NCBI GenBank assembly: GCA_934716785.1
Contig: CAKUYM010000231.1
Location: 1 to 6,881 of the forward strand
Source: an uncultured Bacteroides sp.
GTDB lineage: Bacteria > Bacteroidota > Bacteroidia > Bacteroidales > Bacteroidaceae
Direction: 5' to 3'
DNA length: 6,881 bases
The translations under genes were made by a program, and so were the position numbers. Within the stretch, counting starts at the first letter, position 1; every line of letters begins with the position of its first letter. This document shows, piece after piece, positions 4,472 through 6,881 of this stretch. Under the pieces are notes generated by a model. The model saw only the letters and a program-made list of their open reading frames with translations. It made no database searches and was not told the origin of the DNA.

Positions 4472-4496
4472 CAACAATAGCCTAATTGTTGTTTTT
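4472..4496 (+). other. Second inverted repeat followed by a T-run
   Basis: CAACAAT (4472-4478) and ATTGTTG (4485-4491) form a perfect 7-bp inverted repeat with a 6-nt gap, followed by five T (4492-4496). It could be a back-up terminator in tandem with the one at 4435-4460, although the stem is AT-rich and weak. It could also be an operator upstream of the head promoter. Confidence 0.4.
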
Positions 4497-4510
4497 CGCT
4501 TTCTCAATAA

Positions 4511-4542
4511 TTTCTCTTCCAGTTACTTACTTCTTACTTTTA
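4511..4542 (+). promoter_or_regulatory. Possible promoter of the head operon
   Basis: TTTC (4511-4514), a 20-bp spacer and TACTTTTA (4535-4542) differ from the Bacteroidetes consensus by one base in each box. Transcription would start near 4549, about 30 nt before the scaffold ATG. A promoter is needed here because a terminator ends the previous unit, but the imperfect boxes leave room for a phage-specific activator or sigma factor. Confidence 0.35.
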
Positions 4543-4579
4543 TACCACGAATTCTAAATAACAATTTAATTCATACGGT

Positions 4580-5227
4580 ATGACAATCTTAGAACAAATC
4601 TTAGCAGGACTACAACAGAAATTCACTGGGGTGGATACTGCTATTCTCACCCGAATTGCCACAAAAAAGGCAGAGGGCGTAACGGACGAGACAAAGGTAA
4701 ACTCCATTGTTGAGGGTATCAGCTTTTCGGACGTGCTTAACTCCTATGGCGATTTCCGTGCCGGGGATGCTTCAAAAACAGCAGTGACAAACTACGAGAA
4801 GAAGCATAACCTTAAAGACGGTAAGCCAGTCGAGACTCCTAATCCCAACCCGAACCCAAATCCGAAACCGGAAGATAAGCCGGATATGGCTAAAATCATT
4901 GCTGACGCAGTAAGTGCAGCAGTCAAACCTCTTTCCGATGAACTTGCCGCATTAAAGCATGAAAAGGAACAAGCCAGCCGGCAGGAACAGGTTTTGGCAA
5001 AGGCTAAGGAGTACGGTATTCCCGAAACGATCGCTAAACGCTATGCGATTTCCGATGATGCGGACTTAGATGCTTATTTCAAGGACGTAAAACAGGAATT
5101 GGCGAATGTCGGTTTTAGCGGTGTAATTCCTCCTGAATCAGCGGAAACAAAGATAGAGAAGGAAGCTGAATCTATCGCGAATATGATTTCGGAAGGAACA
5201 AAAACTATTGTTGAATCTAAAAAGTAA
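4580..5227 (+). CDS. Probable capsid scaffolding protein
   Basis: I identify this mainly by architecture and position rather than by a specific family. The 215 residues comprise an N-terminal helical domain (1-82), a Pro-Asn linker PNPNPNPNPKPEDKP (87-101), a coiled coil (about 103-145, ADAVSAAVKPLSDELAALKHEKEQ), a helical middle part (YGIPETIAKRYAISDDADLDAYF, 144-167) and a charged C-terminal helix ending in KK. A charged, helix-rich, low-aromatic protein just ahead of the decoration and major capsid genes is typical of phage scaffolds, which shape the procapsid and then leave. Only 5 nt separate it from the next gene, so they share a transcript. A protease-scaffold fusion is unlikely, since no protease motif is visible. 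The alternative is a minor head protein. Confidence 0.6.
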   Translation: MTILEQILAGLQQKFTGVDTAILTRIATKKAEGVTDETKVNSIVEGISFSDVLNSYGDFRAGDASKTAVTNYEKKHNLKDGKPVETPNPNPNPNPKPEDKPDMAKIIADAVSAAVKPLSDELAALKHEKEQASRQEQVLAKAKEYGIPETIAKRYAISDDADLDAYFKDVKQELANVGFSGVIPPESAETKIEKEAESIANMISEGTKTIVESKK

Positions 5228-5232
5228 AATTT

Positions 5233-5832
5233 ATGGCAGCAGGTACTAAGTATAACTTGAATCCGGAATACAAACCGGAAGAGTTCTACCGTGTTGAAAC
5301 GGGTGTCAGAAAGAGCGGACCGTGGAAGTTGGATATTACCAACCTTGTAGTAGGTTCTGTCCTTCCTGTATTCACACCTGTACAAGCGGACTTGAAGAAA
5401 CGAACACTCGTCCCCGTCCGCAATGTGAAAGTGGTTGAAGCTTATACCACAGGAGATTCTAATCTCACCATCAAGGTGGCAAAAGATTCTTTAGCTTATC
5501 AGGGTATGTTCATTGGAAACGGAAAGAAAGGCGCAGAAGTAGCATCTATCGACAAATCCAACAAAGACTATGATGTATTAACCATCAAAGCGGCTTTCGG
5601 AGAAAATATCACAAAGGATACAATCCTTTTCGAAGCTACAGCCGTAGGCGGAACAGTGAAGAAGAACACTGCAAACTTCGTTCTTTTCGATGCGAAGAAA
5701 GTTGAGAACGATGGAGCGGTTCTCTGCACTCTCTTGATGCAAGCCTATGAGGTGAAGGAAAGCAAATTGGTCCTTCCGATTCATAAACTGGATAAGGTGG
5801 GATTGACAAGCCGTTTCCAGTTTGAGTATTAA
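5233..5832 (+). CDS. Head fiber / capsid decoration protein
   Basis: This 199-residue protein resembles proteins annotated in Bacteroidales phages as 'head fiber protein' (Phage_fiber_2 group, related to phi29 gp8.5). The recognisable stretches are YNLNPEYKPEEFYRV (7-21), SGPWKLDITNLVVGSVLP (28-45), VRNVKVVEA (62-70), KDSLAYQGMFIGNGKKGAEV (84-103, glycine-rich turns), SIDKSNKDYDVLTIKAAFGE (105-124), and an ending YEVKESKLVLPIHKLDKVGLTSRFQF. It is mainly beta-strand in character, with no signal peptide or membrane segment, as expected for a protein on the outside of the capsid. Position between scaffold and major capsid genes supports this. Whether it forms fibers or a compact decoration cannot be read from sequence. 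Confidence 0.65.
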   Translation: MAAGTKYNLNPEYKPEEFYRVETGVRKSGPWKLDITNLVVGSVLPVFTPVQADLKKRTLVPVRNVKVVEAYTTGDSNLTIKVAKDSLAYQGMFIGNGKKGAEVASIDKSNKDYDVLTIKAAFGENITKDTILFEATAVGGTVKKNTANFVLFDAKKVENDGAVLCTLLMQAYEVKESKLVLPIHKLDKVGLTSRFQFEY

Positions 5833-5849
5833 TCATTAAAAGTTTAGAT

Positions 5850-6881
5850 ATGAATTTGACCATACAAACTTTATTTACAGATCCCGCAATCGTCAAGGCG
5901 ATTATTGACCGCGTTCTTCAATTGAGATTGGATGCAATCTACTGGAAGCAATACGGAGATTTCTTGGAAACCAAAACCCGTGTTTTCAAGACTTATCTTG
6001 GGACAGTAACGGGTGTTGTCGCCGGTTCCATCCTGGGCAAGAATGACCAAAAGCCTATTCGCGAAAGACGTAGCCTTGGAAGCGGTTATACTGAAATAGC
6101 TTACTTGGGAGACCGTTATCAAATGGATATTGAACGTCTGTCGCAGTTACAGGACATCATCGACAAGTTCAACGCTGCAAATACGGCTGAACAAAGCACT
6201 ATTTTGCAGGAGATTATCGACTTTATCGTTGATGACTATCGTCAGATTCTGCTTGCTCCGCACAAACGTATGGATATCATCGTCCCGGAATTGCTGATGA
6301 CCGGTAAAGCACAGGTTCACTTGGCTGACAATAAAGAGAACATCGAGCTTCTCGATATTGAGTTGCCGTTCCACTTCTTGACTCCGGAAGCAGCAGTAAA
6401 AGATAAGTTTATCTCTTACTTGCAACAGGAGATTCAGAAATTGAAAGCTAAATACGGAGTGTTCTCCAAGATGATTATGTCCCGTGGCACATTCATGAAG
6501 AACATTGTAGGTGCTTCCGAGTTCGGTGATAAGTTCAAGATGATTCTCGGTGAACGTGAGTTCTTGGTTAACGCAGGATTGGTGACTGACCAGATGGCAT
6601 CCAGTGTATTTACGGGAATCGGGCTTCCTGCTATTGAGATCAAGGAGGATTACGTAGAGAATCAGAACGGAGAAAACGTACAGGTTTACGCTGACAACCG
6701 TATCACCCTGTTGCAGACAGACAAGGTGATGAAGATGCGCCACCATAAGCCGTATGTGATGACAGACCCAGTGCCGGGACGTTCTTACAATACTTCCGAG
6801 GGACAGATGTCGGTTTGCAACTATCGTGACGAAGAGGGTAGATACATGGAGTACACTGCTGAGTGGATTCCGGAATTTATC
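5850..6881 (+). CDS. Major capsid protein, partial at the 3' end
   Basis: From the ATG at 5850, 18 nt after the previous stop, an open frame of exactly 344 codons runs to the window edge without a stop, so the C-terminus is missing. Features typical of a HK97-fold capsid protein are present: an N-terminal helical arm (residues 1-45, TDPAIVKAIIDRVLQLRLDAIYWKQYGDF), a long helix-rich body with SQLQDIIDKFNAANTAEQ (about 98-115), a spine-like helix DKFISYLQQEIQKLKAKYG, and a beta-rich end with QVYADNRITLLQTDKVMKM and a PGRSYNTSEGQ segment that resembles phage major capsid proteins in Bacteroidales prophages. It follows scaffold and decoration genes, the expected order. The identification is from context and general character rather than a named subfamily; a family E-type capsid is one possibility. 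Confidence 0.8.
   Translation, partial: MNLTIQTLFTDPAIVKAIIDRVLQLRLDAIYWKQYGDFLETKTRVFKTYLGTVTGVVAGSILGKNDQKPIRERRSLGSGYTEIAYLGDRYQMDIERLSQLQDIIDKFNAANTAEQSTILQEIIDFIVDDYRQILLAPHKRMDIIVPELLMTGKAQVHLADNKENIELLDIELPFHFLTPEAAVKDKFISYLQQEIQKLKAKYGVFSKMIMSRGTFMKNIVGASEFGDKFKMILGEREFLVNAGLVTDQMASSVFTGIGLPAIEIKEDYVENQNGENVQVYADNRITLLQTDKVMKMRHHKPYVMTDPVPGRSYNTSEGQMSVCNYRDEEGRYMEYTAEWIPEFI

Noticed and set aside
5074..5385. Minus-strand open frame across the scaffold and fiber genes
   Set aside because: It straddles the junction of two well-supported plus-strand genes and shows no domain or promoter of its own.
6147..6746. Open frame of 199 codons on the minus strand
   Set aside because: It lies wholly antisense to the major capsid gene, whose frame has much better protein character and starts in operon spacing. 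The antisense protein is Cys- and Leu-rich with no recognisable domain.

Overview
The window looks like part of a phage or prophage from a gut Bacteroidales host (Bacteroides, Phocaeicola or Parabacteroides). The evidence is the AT-rich intergenic DNA, several Bacteroidetes-type promoters (TTTG/ATTG at -33, about 20 bp spacer, TAnnTTTG at -7), the near absence of Shine-Dalgarno sequences, a DUF2693-type small protein typical of Bacteroidales mobile elements, and a phage head-gene cluster at the right end. No tRNA, rRNA, CRISPR array, IS element or integrase is visible.

Layout. (1) 22-605, minus strand: two overlapping small genes, an SH3-barrel (DUF2693-like) protein and an unknown 84-residue protein. 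(2) 606-795: a divergent control region with a 42-bp near-perfect palindrome that carries a promoter on each strand. (3) 796-1750: an XRE/Cro-type repressor, a low-GC gene for a single-pass membrane protein, a short orphan coiled-coil coding remnant, then a strong UUCG-loop terminator. GC content and reading frames suggest the membrane gene was inserted into the 3' end of the repressor gene. (4) 1776-2490: a hicAB toxin-antitoxin operon with its own promoter, a perfect inverted-repeat operator and a terminator shared with the next, convergent gene. (5) 2496-2768, minus strand: a second XRE regulator with a one-knuckle CPKCG tail, divergent from region 6. (6) 2995-4460: a two-gene cassette of a GS-like amidoligase (Amidoligase_2 type) and a stand-alone class II glutamine amidotransferase domain, closed by a terminator. 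(7) 4580 to the end: the head operon, with a scaffold-like protein, a head-fiber/decoration protein and the major capsid protein, which runs off the window.

How the genes may work together. Regions 1-5 read as an accessory and regulatory block (two repressors, a toxin-antitoxin pair, a membrane-protein cargo gene) next to the morphogenesis genes. The most unusual part is region 6. The amidotransferase can release ammonia from glutamine and the amidoligase can join an amine to a carboxylate with ATP, so the pair could be a small phage amide-forming system. Its substrate is unknown; cell-wall peptides, a capsid protein or a small metabolite are all possible. An adjacent divergent XRE gene and five TATAAG half-sites in the shared intergenic region suggest it is separately controlled. 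Functions rest on motif recognition by eye; no database search was run.
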